NCBI GenBank assembly: GCA_964393035.1 | Contig: CAYMRX010000001.1 | Coordinates: 558,001 to 622,000 of the forward strand | DNA from: Tabrizicola_A sp964393035 | GTDB taxonomy: Bacteria; Pseudomonadota; Alphaproteobacteria; Rhodobacterales; Rhodobacteraceae | Length of the DNA stretch: 64,000 bases | Direction of reading: 5' to 3' | In this document: one piece after another, positions 15,401 through 24,389 of the stretch | How positions within the stretch are numbered: the first letter of the stretch is position 1 | Layout: every line of letters begins with the position of its first letter | Made by a program: the position numbers and the translations under genes | The notes under the pieces: model-generated | What the model saw: the letters and a program-made list of their open reading frames with translations, nothing else | Databases searched by the model: none | Told to the model about the DNA's origin: nothing

Positions 15401-17545
15401 ATGTTCAACGTAACAAAGAAATCCATCCAGTGGGGCGGTGAGACGCTGACGCTGGAAACCGGGAAAGTTGCCCGTCAGGCCGATGGTTCGGTCATTGCGA
15501 CGCTGGGCGAAACCTCGGTCATGGCCAACGTGACCTTCGCCAAAGCGCCGAAGCCGGGTCAGGACTTTTTCCCGCTGACCGTGCATTACCAAGAGAAATA
15601 CTATGCCGCCGGCAAGATTCCGGGCGGCTTCTTCAAGCGCGAAGCGCGTCCGTCGGAAAAGGAAACGCTGGTTTCCCGCCTGATCGACCGTCCGTGCCGC
15701 CCGCTGTTCGTCGAAGGCTTCAAGCATGAAGTCCTCGTCATGGCCACAGTGCTGTCCTGCGACCTGCACAACGATCCCGACATCGTGGCAATGATCGCCG
15801 CCTCGGCCGCGCTGACCGTTTCGGGCGTGCCGTTCATGGGCCCGATTGGTGCAGCCCGCGTTGGCTTCGTTGACGGCAAATACGTGCTGAACCCGGCCAT
15901 GGACGACATGACGCAACTGCGCATGAAGCCCGAGCAGCGTCTGGATCTGGTCATCGCCGGCACCAAGGACGCCGTGATGATGGTGGAATCGGAAGCCTAT
16001 GAGCTGACCGAAGAAGAAATGCTGGGTGCCGTCGTGTTCGGTCACGAACAGATGCAGCCGGTCATCGACCTGATCCTGTCGCTGGCCGAAGACGCCGCGA
16101 ACGAGCCCTTCGATTTCACCCCGCCCGACATCTCGGCCATCTATGGCAAGGTGAAAGCGGCAGGCGAGACGCAGATGCGCGCCGCTTTCGCGATCAAGGA
16201 CAAGCAAGACCGCACCAACGCCATCGGCGCTGCGGTTGACGCGATCAAGGCCGCCCTGTCGGAAGATGACCAAAAGGACATCAACCTTGGCTCGGCGATC
16301 AAAAAGCTGGAATCGTCGATCCTGCGCGGGGATGTGGTGTCGAACGGCGTGCGTATTGACGGCCGTGATACCAAGACCGTCCGCCCGATCGTTGCCGAAA
16401 CCGGCATCCTGCCGCGCACCCATGGTTCGGCACTGTTCACCCGCGGCGAAACCCAAGGTCTGGTTGTCACCACCCTTGGCACCGGCGAAGATGAGCAGAT
16501 CATCGACGCGCTGAACGGCAACTATCGCTCCAACTTCCTCTTGCACTACAACTTCCCGCCCTATTCGGTTGGTGAAGTGGGCCGCGTGGGTTCGCCCGGC
16601 CGTCGCGAAATCGGCCATGGCAAACTGGCATGGCGCGCGCTTCAGGCTGTTCTGCCTGCCCCGACCGACTTCCCCTACACCATCCGCGTGGTGTCGGAGA
16701 TCACCGAATCGAACGGCTCGTCGTCGATGGCTTCGGTCTGCGGTGGCTCCTTGTCGATGATGGACGCAGGCGTTCCCCTGAAGGCCCCAGTTGCGGGCGT
16801 TGCCATGGGTCTGATCCTGGAAGATGACGGCAAATGGGCCGTGCTGACCGACATCCTTGGCGACGAGGATCACCTCGGCGACATGGACTTCAAGGTGGCC
16901 GGTACCGCTTCGGGCATCACCTCGTTGCAGATGGACATCAAGATCGCCGGGATCACCCCGGAAATCATGAAGCAGGCTTTGGCGCAGGCCAAGGACGGCC
17001 GTCTGCATATCCTGGGCGAGATGAACAAGTCGCTTTCCGCGCCGCAAGGCTTCTCGGAATACGCGCCGAAGATCGAAACCCTGCAAATCCCGACCGACAA
17101 GATCCGTGAAGTGATCGGCTCGGGCGGCAAGGTCATCCGCGAGATCGTGGAAACGAGCGGCGCCAAGGTCGACATCAACGACGACGGCATCATCAAGATC
17201 GCCTCGTCGGACGCTGCCGCCATCAAGAAAGCCTATGACATGATCTGGTCGATCGTGGCAGAGCCGGAAGAAGGCCAAGTCTACACCGGCAAGGTGGTGA
17301 AGCTGGTCGACTTCGGCGCCTTCGTGAACTTCTTTGGCAAGCGCGATGGTCTGGTCCACGTTTCCCAGATCGCCAACAAGCGCCTGAACCACCCGAATGA
17401 GCTTCTGAAAGAAGGTCAGGAAGTGAAGGTCAAGCTTCTGGGCTTTGACGACCGCGGCAAGGTGCGCCTTGGCATGAAGATGGTCGATCAGGAAACCGGG
17501 GCCGAGATCGTGGCCGAAAAGAAAGAAGACGGCGCGGAAGCCTGA
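15401..17545 (+). CDS. pnp: Polyribonucleotide nucleotidyltransferase (PNPase)
   Basis: A 714-residue PNPase. Two RNase PH-like domains come first (about 1-215 and 310-545, with GRDTKTVRPI and HYNFPPYSVGEVGR). They are followed by a KH domain (about 555-615, KIREVIGSGGKVIREI) and an S1 domain (about 625-695, YTGKVVKLVDFGAFVNF). The enzyme degrades RNA 3' to 5' by phosphorolysis and can also add tails, acting in the cytoplasm as a trimer, often with RNase E. A structured leader precedes it and a strong terminator follows 19 bases after the stop. Confidence 0.98.
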   Translation: MFNVTKKSIQWGGETLTLETGKVARQADGSVIATLGETSVMANVTFAKAPKPGQDFFPLTVHYQEKYYAAGKIPGGFFKREARPSEKETLVSRLIDRPCRPLFVEGFKHEVLVMATVLSCDLHNDPDIVAMIAASAALTVSGVPFMGPIGAARVGFVDGKYVLNPAMDDMTQLRMKPEQRLDLVIAGTKDAVMMVESEAYELTEEEMLGAVVFGHEQMQPVIDLILSLAEDAANEPFDFTPPDISAIYGKVKAAGETQMRAAFAIKDKQDRTNAIGAAVDAIKAALSEDDQKDINLGSAIKKLESSILRGDVVSNGVRIDGRDTKTVRPIVAETGILPRTHGSALFTRGETQGLVVTTLGTGEDEQIIDALNGNYRSNFLLHYNFPPYSVGEVGRVGSPGRREIGHGKLAWRALQAVLPAPTDFPYTIRVVSEITESNGSSSMASVCGGSLSMMDAGVPLKAPVAGVAMGLILEDDGKWAVLTDILGDEDHLGDMDFKVAGTASGITSLQMDIKIAGITPEIMKQALAQAKDGRLHILGEMNKSLSAPQGFSEYAPKIETLQIPTDKIREVIGSGGKVIREIVETSGAKVDINDDGIIKIASSDAAAIKKAYDMIWSIVAEPEEGQVYTGKVVKLVDFGAFVNFFGKRDGLVHVSQIANKRLNHPNELLKEGQEVKVKLLGFDDRGKVRLGMKMVDQETGAEIVAEKKEDGAEA

Positions 17546-17564
17546 TTTTTCTTCAATGCAGATC

Positions 17565-17594
17565 AAAAGCCCCGGTGAAAGCCGGGGCTTTTTT
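17565..17594 (+). terminator. pnp terminator
   Basis: AAAAGCCCCGG (17565-17575) and CCGGGGCTTTT (17582-17592) form a perfect 11-base-pair stem with a six-base loop and a T-run. The flanking A-rich and T-rich arms could allow function in both directions. Confidence 0.92.
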
Positions 17595-17750
17595 CTTCGC
17601 ATGATCCTTTGATATGCAGTCATTTATCCCGATAAAATCACATATTGTCGAAGAATATTCCAATATATCCCGCCCCAACGCCCATCTTCCCCAAATCCTT
17701 CGTCGCAAATTCGGTATTCTCCCGCCAAGTTCCGCGAACAGGAGAATCTC

Positions 17751-19052
17751 ATGCGTGTCATCGTCCTTGGTGCTGGCGTCATTGGTGTGACCTCGGCCTA
17801 TTATCTGGCCAAGGAAGGCCATGAGGTGACGGTGATTGATCGCCAGCCCGGCCCGGCGCTGGAAACTTCCTTCGCCAATGCAGGCGAGATCAGCCCCGGC
17901 TACGCCAGCCCTTGGGCGGCGCCCGGCATCCCGGCCAAGGCGGTGAAGTGGCTGTTCATGAAACACGCCCCCCTCATCATTCAGGCCCGCCCCGATCTGG
18001 CAAAGATCGAATGGGTTGGCCGCATGTTGATGAACTGCACCTCTGCCGCCTATGGCGTGAACAAATCCCGCATGGTGCGGCTGGCCGAATATTCGCGCGA
18101 TTGCCTGATTGCGCTGCGCCGCGACACCGGCATTTCCTATGACGAGCGGACCCAAGGCACGCTGCAACTGTTCCGCACCGAAAAGCAGGTCGAGGCCGCC
18201 GAAAAAGACATCAAGGTTCTGAAAGCCGACGGCGTGCCGTTTGAGGTTCTGGACGCCGCGGCTTGCGTAGCGGCAGAACCCGGTCTGGCCCCGAACCGGG
18301 CCAAGATCGCCGGCGGCCTGCGCCTGCCGGGCGATGAGACGGGCGATTGCTTCAAATTCACCAACAGTCTTGCAGAAATGGCCAAGGCCATGGGCGTGAC
18401 CTTCCTGTGGGGCATCGACATCAAGGCGTTGGAAGCCAATGGCGGCAAGATCGCCGCGGTGCAGACGAGCAAAGGCCGCATTTCGGGCGATGCCTTTGTG
18501 CTGGCGATGGGCAGCTATTCTCCTGCGATTGCCCGTCCCTTTGGCATGCGCCTGCCGGTCTATCCGGTGAAGGGCTATTCGATCACCGTGCCGATCGTGG
18601 ATGAAGCGCGCGCCCCGGTGTCCACCGTGATGGACGAAACCCACAAGATCGCCATCACCCGTCTGGGGGATCGCATCCGCGTCGGCGGCATGGCGGAAAT
18701 CTCGGGCTTCAACAACCACCTGCACCCCAAGCGTCAGGCCACGCTGACCCATTCGGTCGAAGACCTGTTCGGCGGGGCGGGCGACCAGTCGAAGGCGACC
18801 TTCTGGTCGGGCCTGCGCCCGATGACGCCGGACGGCACGCCCCTCGTGGGCCGCTCGACTGTGCCGAACCTGTTCCTCAACACCGGCCACGGCACCTTGG
18901 GCTGGACCATGGCCGCAGGGTCTGGCCGTGTGCTGGCCGATATGGTCTCGGGCCGGGTGGCTGAAATTGACACGGCAGATCTGGGATATGCCCGCTATCA
19001 GCGCGGGCGAAAAGCCGCCTCACCCAGAGCGCAAGCCATTGCCGCAGAATGA
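17751..19052 (+). CDS. dadA: D-amino acid dehydrogenase
   Basis: A 433-residue FAD enzyme of the DadA/DAO family. The dinucleotide site is VIVLGAGVIGVTSAYYLA (about 3-20), followed by the DadA segment ETSFANAGEISPGYASPWAAPG. The C-terminal FAD-contacting part reads GTLGWTMAAGSGRVLADMVSG. It oxidises D-amino acids, typically D-alanine, to 2-oxo acids and ammonia and passes electrons to the respiratory chain. The gene is monocistronic: 206 bases follow pnp and a terminator begins at its stop. The upstream region contains AT-rich palindromic GAATATTC (17655-17662), a possible regulator site. Confidence 0.92.
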   Translation: MRVIVLGAGVIGVTSAYYLAKEGHEVTVIDRQPGPALETSFANAGEISPGYASPWAAPGIPAKAVKWLFMKHAPLIIQARPDLAKIEWVGRMLMNCTSAAYGVNKSRMVRLAEYSRDCLIALRRDTGISYDERTQGTLQLFRTEKQVEAAEKDIKVLKADGVPFEVLDAAACVAAEPGLAPNRAKIAGGLRLPGDETGDCFKFTNSLAEMAKAMGVTFLWGIDIKALEANGGKIAAVQTSKGRISGDAFVLAMGSYSPAIARPFGMRLPVYPVKGYSITVPIVDEARAPVSTVMDETHKIAITRLGDRIRVGGMAEISGFNNHLHPKRQATLTHSVEDLFGGAGDQSKATFWSGLRPMTPDGTPLVGRSTVPNLFLNTGHGTLGWTMAAGSGRVLADMVSGRVAEIDTADLGYARYQRGRKAASPRAQAIAAE

Positions 19053-19080
19053 AAAACGGGGCCGCGAGGCCCCGTTTTTA
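19052..19080 (+). terminator. dadA terminator
   Basis: AAAAACGGGGCC pairs perfectly with GGCCCCGTTTTT around GCGA. The stem begins on the last base of the dadA stop codon. The symmetric A/T tails suggest it also serves the convergent peroxiredoxin gene. Confidence 0.93.
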
Positions 19081-19097
19081 TTCGCAGTTTCAAGTCT

Positions 19098-19754
19098 TCA
19101 CACCGGACGTTTGGCAAAGCGCAGGTAGGGCAGCTTGATATCCAGATCGCCGAACTTGGCTTTGGCATCATCGGTCGAAACCGACAGCGCCACGATCACA
19201 TCCTGCCCTGGAACCCAGTTGGCGGGCGTTGCAAAGGGCACGCCATCGGTGGCCTGCACCGCATCCAGCGCGCGCAGGATTTCCGCGAAATTGCGGCCCA
19301 CCGACATCGGGTAGGACATGGTCAGCCGCACCTTTTTGTCCGGCCCGACGATATAGACCGTGCGCACCGTCGCCGAATTGGCCGGGGTGCGGCCTTCGGT
19401 CGGCAGATAGAAATCCGCCGGCAACATGTCATAGGCCTTGGACACCGTCAGCGACACATCGTCGATGATCGGGAAATCGGCAGCAGCGCCCGAAAACGCC
19501 TCGATGTCGCGCTTCCATTTCTGGTGATCTTCCACGCTGTCCACCGACACGCCGATCACCTTGGTGTTGCGCTTTTTCCATTCGGCAGCAAGCTGCGCGA
19601 CGGCACCGAATTCGGTCGTGCAAACCGGAGTGAAGTCGCGCGGATGGCTGAAGATGATGGCATAGCTGTCACCCAGCCAGTCATGAAACTTGATGGTGCC
19701 CGCCGTGCTTTCAGCGGTGAAATCAGGGGCGGTGTCGTTGATGCGGACGGCCAT
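19098..19754 (-). CDS. 1-Cys peroxiredoxin (Prx6 type)
   Basis: A 218-residue peroxiredoxin. The peroxidatic cysteine is Cys45 in HPRDFTPVCTTEFGAV. The long C-terminal arm (about 160-218, including SYPMSVGRNFAEILRALDAVQ) and the lack of a clear resolving cysteine point to the Prx6/1-Cys class. It reduces hydrogen peroxide and organic peroxides in the cytoplasm. The start MAVRIND is supported by GGAG seven bases upstream. Its upstream region is shared with the divergent oxidoreductase gene at 20042. Confidence 0.92.
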   Translation of the reverse strand: MAVRINDTAPDFTAESTAGTIKFHDWLGDSYAIIFSHPRDFTPVCTTEFGAVAQLAAEWKKRNTKVIGVSVDSVEDHQKWKRDIEAFSGAAADFPIIDDVSLTVSKAYDMLPADFYLPTEGRTPANSATVRTVYIVGPDKKVRLTMSYPMSVGRNFAEILRALDAVQATDGVPFATPANWVPGQDVIVALSVSTDDAKAKFGDLDIKLPYLRFAKRPV

Positions 19755-19841
19755 TGGAAACTCCATTCTGTCTTGCCCCACCCTACCTGCTTTCGGGAAA
19801 GGTTTCACCCCCTTGGCGCAAGAGGGTGCAAGTTAAGGAAA

Positions 19842-19918
19842 TTCTGCCAGAAAGCGGATCACAATTGGTAAGGCGTTTTGTAACGCCACCAGCACGGCGG
19901 AGTTTTTCTCTGGCAGAA
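19842..19918. repeat. Nested inverted repeat between peroxiredoxin and OYE genes
   Basis: Outer arms TTCTGCCAGA (19842-19851) and TCTGGCAGAA (19909-19918) are perfect complements. Inside is a hairpin GGCGTT-TTGT-AACGCC (19872-19887). The same 11-base palindrome TTCTGCCAGAA appears in inverse orientation upstream of galU (54504-54514). It could be a pair of operator sites or a folded leader for the minus-strand peroxiredoxin transcript. Confidence 0.5.
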
Positions 19919-19988
19919 CAGCAAAGGCCGGTGTTTTCGGCCTGTCCGCCCTGTTCCAATCCAGATTTTTCATGGCCAAAGAAAACTT

Positions 19989-20000
19989 GACACATGTGTC
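19989..20000. promoter_or_regulatory. Perfect palindrome GACACATGTGTC, candidate operator
   Basis: The 12-base perfect palindrome lies 41 bases before the ATG at 20042 and overlaps TTGACA (19987-19992), a good -35 sequence. No convincing -10 is found at 16-18 bases. Such a position fits repressor control of the downstream oxidoreductase. Confidence 0.45.
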
Positions 20001-20041
20001 GATTTATCTTTTCCTTCAGCCCGTCAGCCTGAGGATTTTCC

Positions 20042-22018
20042 ATGAGCCAGCATCCCCGCCTTCTGTCGCCCGTGACCCTGCGCGGTCAGACCCTGCGCAA
20101 CCGCATTGTCTTTGGCGCCCACACCAACAACATGGCCGAAGGTGGCCTGCCTCTCGCCCGGCAAGGCGCCTATTGGCTGGAACGCGCCTTGGGCGGCGCA
20201 GGGATGATCGTGACCGAACCGGTTCCGGCACACCGCACCGGGGTTCTGACACGGGGCAATATGGCGCATGAAAGCGACGATATTGTTCCGCATTTTCAGT
20301 CCATTACCGAAAAGGTAAAGGCCGCGGGTGCTGTCATCATCCAGCAAATCTACCACGTGGGCGCACACGGCGATTCGGATCTGTCGTTCCAGCCGCATTG
20401 GTCGCCATCGGGCGGTCCGTCCTATCACGACAGCGACGGCAGCCATAAAATGACCGAGGCCGAAATCGAAGAAATCTTCGAGGCACACGCCGCCGCCGCC
20501 CGCCGCGCCAAGGCCTGCGGCTTTCAAGGGGTGGAGGTTTGGGCTGCCTATCACTCGCTGATCGACCAGTTCTGGACGCCGTGGTCGAACACCCGCGATG
20601 ACAAATGGGGCGGCAATCTTGAAAACCGCACCCGGTTCTCGCGTGAGTTGATCGCCCGTATCCGCCGCGATTGCGGCCCGGATTTCATCATCGGTTTGGC
20701 CATCAGCTATTCCCCCGCCTATTCGGTCTCATTGTCCGCCGAGGAGCTTTGCGAGATCGTCGCGATGCATGATGGCACGGGCGATGTCGATTATTTCACC
20801 TGCGGCTATGGCAGCTATCTGGAGTTCGAAGGCATCATCCCGGCCTTTACCGAGGGCGAAAAGTTGACAGCGCCGATGACCGCGCGGCTGAAATCTGTTG
20901 TCAAACATGCCCTCATCACCTCTGAGGCCGGGGTTCGCACCCCGGAAAACGCCGAAACCATCCTGTCCTCGGGCGAGGCCGACATGGTGTCGATCGTGCG
21001 CGGGCAGATCGCTGATCCGCATCTGGCGCGCAAGGTGACCGAAGGCCGCCCGCAAGACATTCGCGGCTGCATTTCCTGCAACCAGATGTGCTGGGGCCGA
21101 CGCAGCCGCGACTACTGGATTTCCTGTCTCATCAACCCCTCGGTCGGGCGCGAATGGGAATGGGGCGGGGATCGGTTTGAAACATCCGCCGCGCCGAAAT
21201 CGGTGCTGGTCGTGGGCGCTGGTCCCGCCGGTTTGGAGGCCGCCCGCGTTGCCGCCGAGCGCGGGCACAAGGTGGAGATTGTCGAGGCCCTGCCGGTGAT
21301 CGGCGGGCAGTTCCGGCTGGCCGGCATGCAGCCCCGCCGCGCGCAAATTCTGGATTTGATGGAATGGTATGAACGCCAGTTTGAAAAACTGGGCGTCACG
21401 CTGCGGCTGAACAGCTTTCTTGATGAGGACGAGATTGCGGCCCATCCGGCAGAGGTGATTGTGCTTGCCACGGGGTCCTTGCCGGATGAGTCCGGGTTCC
21501 AGCGTTGGCAGCCGCATTTTGCGGCGCTGCCGGGGATCGAGTTGGGCGGCGTCTGGTCGCCGGAAGACGCGATGCGGCGCGAGGCGCGTTTGGGCGATGC
21601 GGTAGTGCTTTACGACGAAGGGTCGAACTGGCGGGGTGTCGGCACGGCTTGGGCCTTGGCCGAGCGCGGCCATCAGGTGACGATCGTGACGCCGGAGCCC
21701 TTTGTCGGCAAAGAGATTTCCCGCACCTCAGCCGATGGATCGGCCCGGCGCAAGTTGGCCAAACTCGGGGTAAAATTCCTGACCGAACATTGCCTGACCC
21801 GCTGGCATGGCAATGGCGTGACGGTCAAGAATTTCCTGACGGGGGAGGAGGAAACCCTGCCCGCCAGCGGGTTGGTGATGGCCACCACAAACCGCAGCTT
21901 TGACCCATGGCCCCCCGCGTTTGCAGGCAAGGCGACGCACCGGATTGGCGATTGTGCAGCCCCCCGCTTGGCGGCCTATGCCTTCCATGATGGGCGCAAA
22001 CTGGCGCTGACCCTATAA
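20042..22018 (+). CDS. OYE-type FMN/FAD/4Fe-4S oxidoreductase
   Basis: A 658-residue protein with the same domain order as FadH and trimethylamine dehydrogenase. It has an FMN barrel (about 1-335, PRLLSPVTLRGQTLRNRIVFGAHTNNM), a 4Fe-4S motif (Cys343, Cys346, Cys350, Cys362 in CISCNQMCWGRRS), then an FAD-binding module (VLVVGAGPAGLEAARVAAERGH). It differs from fadH in this window: active-site loops include EVWAAYHSLIDQFWTPWSN. Relatives include N-methylated amine or proline-betaine demethylases as well as dienoyl-CoA reductases, so the substrate is open. It is alone on its transcript; the palindrome upstream suggests specific induction. Confidence 0.8.
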   Translation: MSQHPRLLSPVTLRGQTLRNRIVFGAHTNNMAEGGLPLARQGAYWLERALGGAGMIVTEPVPAHRTGVLTRGNMAHESDDIVPHFQSITEKVKAAGAVIIQQIYHVGAHGDSDLSFQPHWSPSGGPSYHDSDGSHKMTEAEIEEIFEAHAAAARRAKACGFQGVEVWAAYHSLIDQFWTPWSNTRDDKWGGNLENRTRFSRELIARIRRDCGPDFIIGLAISYSPAYSVSLSAEELCEIVAMHDGTGDVDYFTCGYGSYLEFEGIIPAFTEGEKLTAPMTARLKSVVKHALITSEAGVRTPENAETILSSGEADMVSIVRGQIADPHLARKVTEGRPQDIRGCISCNQMCWGRRSRDYWISCLINPSVGREWEWGGDRFETSAAPKSVLVVGAGPAGLEAARVAAERGHKVEIVEALPVIGGQFRLAGMQPRRAQILDLMEWYERQFEKLGVTLRLNSFLDEDEIAAHPAEVIVLATGSLPDESGFQRWQPHFAALPGIELGGVWSPEDAMRREARLGDAVVLYDEGSNWRGVGTAWALAERGHQVTIVTPEPFVGKEISRTSADGSARRKLAKLGVKFLTEHCLTRWHGNGVTVKNFLTGEEETLPASGLVMATTNRSFDPWPPAFAGKATHRIGDCAAPRLAAYAFHDGRKLALTL

Positions 22019-22066
22019 GGCCGCTACGCGCCTGAATCATCGGGGCGATGCCGCCCTGATGCGCCT

Positions 22067-23671
22067 TTAACCTGCCCGCGCAAAACTGCCGATTTGTGCA
22101 AGCTGCCATGCCGCGCCATAGCGCAGCGACGCCGCGGGGTTTTGCAAAAGAACCCCCGGGGCAAGCTGTTCGTATTGGTCGGCAAAGGACACCACCTTGT
22201 CCGCCGAGGCGCGGCGCTGGAAATGGTGGGGGCGCAGTTGATTTGGATGCGACAACCCGGCCGCCGCCACCAGTTCTGACAGCGCATGGAGCGTGTTGCG
22301 ATGGAAATTCCTGGCCCGCTCGGCCTTGTCCTCCACCACCAGCGCGCGGTTGCGCAGCGGGTCTTGGGTGGCAACCCCGGTCGGACATTCCCCGGTGTGG
22401 CAGGATTGGGCCTGCATGCAGCCGACGGCGAACATGAAGCCGCGCGCCGAATTGCACCAATCGGCCCCCAGCGCCATGATTTTGGCCATGTCAAAGGCCG
22501 AGGTGATCTTGCCCGACGCCCCCAGTTTCACCCGATCGCGCAGCCCCACACCGATCAGGGCATTGTGGGCAAAGGACAACCCGTCGCGCAACGGCATGCC
22601 GATGTGATCCATGAATTCCAGAGGGGCCGCACCCGTGCCGCCCTCTTTGCCATCGATCACAATGAAATCCGGGGTTAGCCCGGTTTCAATCATGGCTTTG
22701 CAGATCGCCATGAACTCCCATTCATGGCCAAGGCACAGCTTGAAGCCGGTCGGTTTCCCGCCGGACAGATCGCGCAACTGCGCAATGAAATGCAAAAGCT
22801 CAACAGGCGTGGAAAAGGCCGAATGTCGGGCGGGCGAAATGCAATCGCGCCCCGGCGGCACCCCGCGGATCAAGGCGATTTCTTCCGTCACCTTGGCCGC
22901 GGGCAAAATCCCGCCATGGCCGGGTTTGGCCCCTTGGCTGAGCTTTACCTCGATCATCTTGATCTGCGGCTCTGCGGCAGTCTTGGCAAAGGCGGCAGGA
23001 TCAAAGCCGCCATCACCCCCCCGGCAGCCGAAATAACCCGAGCCGATTTCCCAGACCAGATCCCCCCCCATCTCACGGTGATAGGGCGAGACGCCACCTT
23101 CACCCGTGTCGTGGAAGAAGGCCCCAAGCTTTGCGCCCTTGTTCAAGGCGCGAATGGCATTTTGCGAAAGCGCGCCATAGCTCATCGCAGAGATGTTCAA
23201 CAGGCTGGCCGAATAGCTGCCAACCTGCACCCGCATCTGCGAGACCGGCAGCGGGGCCGCAGGCACCAGCGAATGATGCAGCCATTCATATTGCTCCTGA
23301 TACACATCAAGCAGCGTGCCAAAGGGGCGTTTGTCCAGTTCTTTCTTGGCGCGTTGATACACGATGGCCCGTTTGTCGCGCGGAAAAGGCGCGCCATCCT
23401 TTTTGCCTTCAAAGAAATACTGCCGCACCCCCGGCCGCACCGCCTCCAGCAAAAAGCGCAGATGCGCCGCAATGGGATAATTGCGCAGCACCGCATGGCG
23501 CGTCTGGGTAAAATCACGCAGACCAAGCGTCACAAGCGAGGCAAAGGCCACAAAGCAGCAGGCGAAAAAGAACGATGAACGCGGCCAGACCAGTGAAGCC
23601 CCAAGCGAGGCGATGGCCAAGGCGGCCGAGATGGTCAGCGGCAGATAGCGAAATTGGAACATCGGGCGCAT
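22067..23671 (-). CDS. FMN-binding glutamate synthase family protein with N-terminal membrane segment
   Basis: A 534-residue protein. Two hydrophobic segments (about 10-28 and 32-50) anchor the N-terminus. The rest is the GltB-type FMN/iron-sulfur synthase domain: GALSQNAIRALNKGAKLG, TGEGGVSPYHREMGGDLVWEIGSG, KLSQGAKPGHGG and GGTGAAPLEF. The three-cysteine cluster motif C-x5-C-x4-C is present in GCMQAQSCHTGECPTG. It lacks the glutaminase and C-terminal domains of full GltB (1516 residues, also in this window). It may use free ammonia or another substrate; the function is unproven. It converges on the OYE gene 48 bases away. Confidence 0.85.
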   Translation of the reverse strand: MRPMFQFRYLPLTISAALAIASLGASLVWPRSSFFFACCFVAFASLVTLGLRDFTQTRHAVLRNYPIAAHLRFLLEAVRPGVRQYFFEGKKDGAPFPRDKRAIVYQRAKKELDKRPFGTLLDVYQEQYEWLHHSLVPAAPLPVSQMRVQVGSYSASLLNISAMSYGALSQNAIRALNKGAKLGAFFHDTGEGGVSPYHREMGGDLVWEIGSGYFGCRGGDGGFDPAAFAKTAAEPQIKMIEVKLSQGAKPGHGGILPAAKVTEEIALIRGVPPGRDCISPARHSAFSTPVELLHFIAQLRDLSGGKPTGFKLCLGHEWEFMAICKAMIETGLTPDFIVIDGKEGGTGAAPLEFMDHIGMPLRDGLSFAHNALIGVGLRDRVKLGASGKITSAFDMAKIMALGADWCNSARGFMFAVGCMQAQSCHTGECPTGVATQDPLRNRALVVEDKAERARNFHRNTLHALSELVAAAGLSHPNQLRPHHFQRRASADKVVSFADQYEQLAPGVLLQNPAASLRYGAAWQLAQIGSFARAG

Positions 23672-23735
23672 GGGGCCTCCTCTCGCCCGGCATCAAAGCG
23701 CAGGGAGATTGCAGCAAGGTTAACATGCGAAGCCG

Positions 23736-24389
23736 TCAGAACGGGCAGAGGGCAGAAAATTTCACCATTTTGCCGGTTCCCGGATGATGCAGGGCCAGTG
23801 TTTCGGCATGAAGCATCAGCCGGGGGTGATGCAACGCGGCCCCTGTCGCATAGATCGGGTCGCCGAGAATCGGATGGCCCAGCGCCAGCATATGCACCCG
23901 GAGCTGATGGCTCCGCCCGGTTTTCGGGAACATCCTGACGCGGGTTTCACCGGGCCCCCGCCCGATCACCTGCCAGTCGGTTTGTGCTGGGCGGCCATGG
24001 TCATGGCTGACCATCTGACGCGGCCGGTTCGGCCAATCGGCGCAAAGGGGCAGATCAATATGGCCCGCCTCGCCGACGATCTCTCCGGCAACCCGTGCGA
24101 TGTATGATTTCTGCGCCCGGCGTTTTTCAAATTCCTGCCCAAGAAAACCTTGGGCCTTTTTGGTCTTGGCAAAGATCATCACGCCCGAGGTGTCGCAATC
24201 CAGCCGATGCACCAAGAGCGTATCCCATTGCGCGGCCTGCAGCCGCGACACCAGACAATCCGACCGCCCTTCCAGCTTGCCCGGCACCGAGAGCAGCCCC
24301 GAAGGTTTGTTGACCACAAGGATCAGGTCATCCTGATACAGAATGTCCAACGGCAGATCGGGCGGATTGTAGTCAAAATCCGGAATCAT
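23736..24389 (-). CDS. rluA: RluA-family rRNA/tRNA pseudouridine synthase
   Basis: A 217-residue protein without an S4 domain, the size of E. coli RluA. The catalytic aspartate is Asp64 in HRLDCDTSGVMIF. The segments LVVNKPSGLLSVPG, DLPLCADWPNRP and TGRSHQLRVHMLALGHPILGD match RluA closely, which modifies U746 of 23S rRNA and U32 of some tRNAs. Its ATG overlaps the stop of the upstream homocysteine methyltransferase gene in an ATGA junction, so it is the last gene of the lysE-mmuM-rluA transcript. Confidence 0.93.
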   Translation of the reverse strand: MIPDFDYNPPDLPLDILYQDDLILVVNKPSGLLSVPGKLEGRSDCLVSRLQAAQWDTLLVHRLDCDTSGVMIFAKTKKAQGFLGQEFEKRRAQKSYIARVAGEIVGEAGHIDLPLCADWPNRPRQMVSHDHGRPAQTDWQVIGRGPGETRVRMFPKTGRSHQLRVHMLALGHPILGDPIYATGAALHHPRLMLHAETLALHHPGTGKMVKFSALCPF

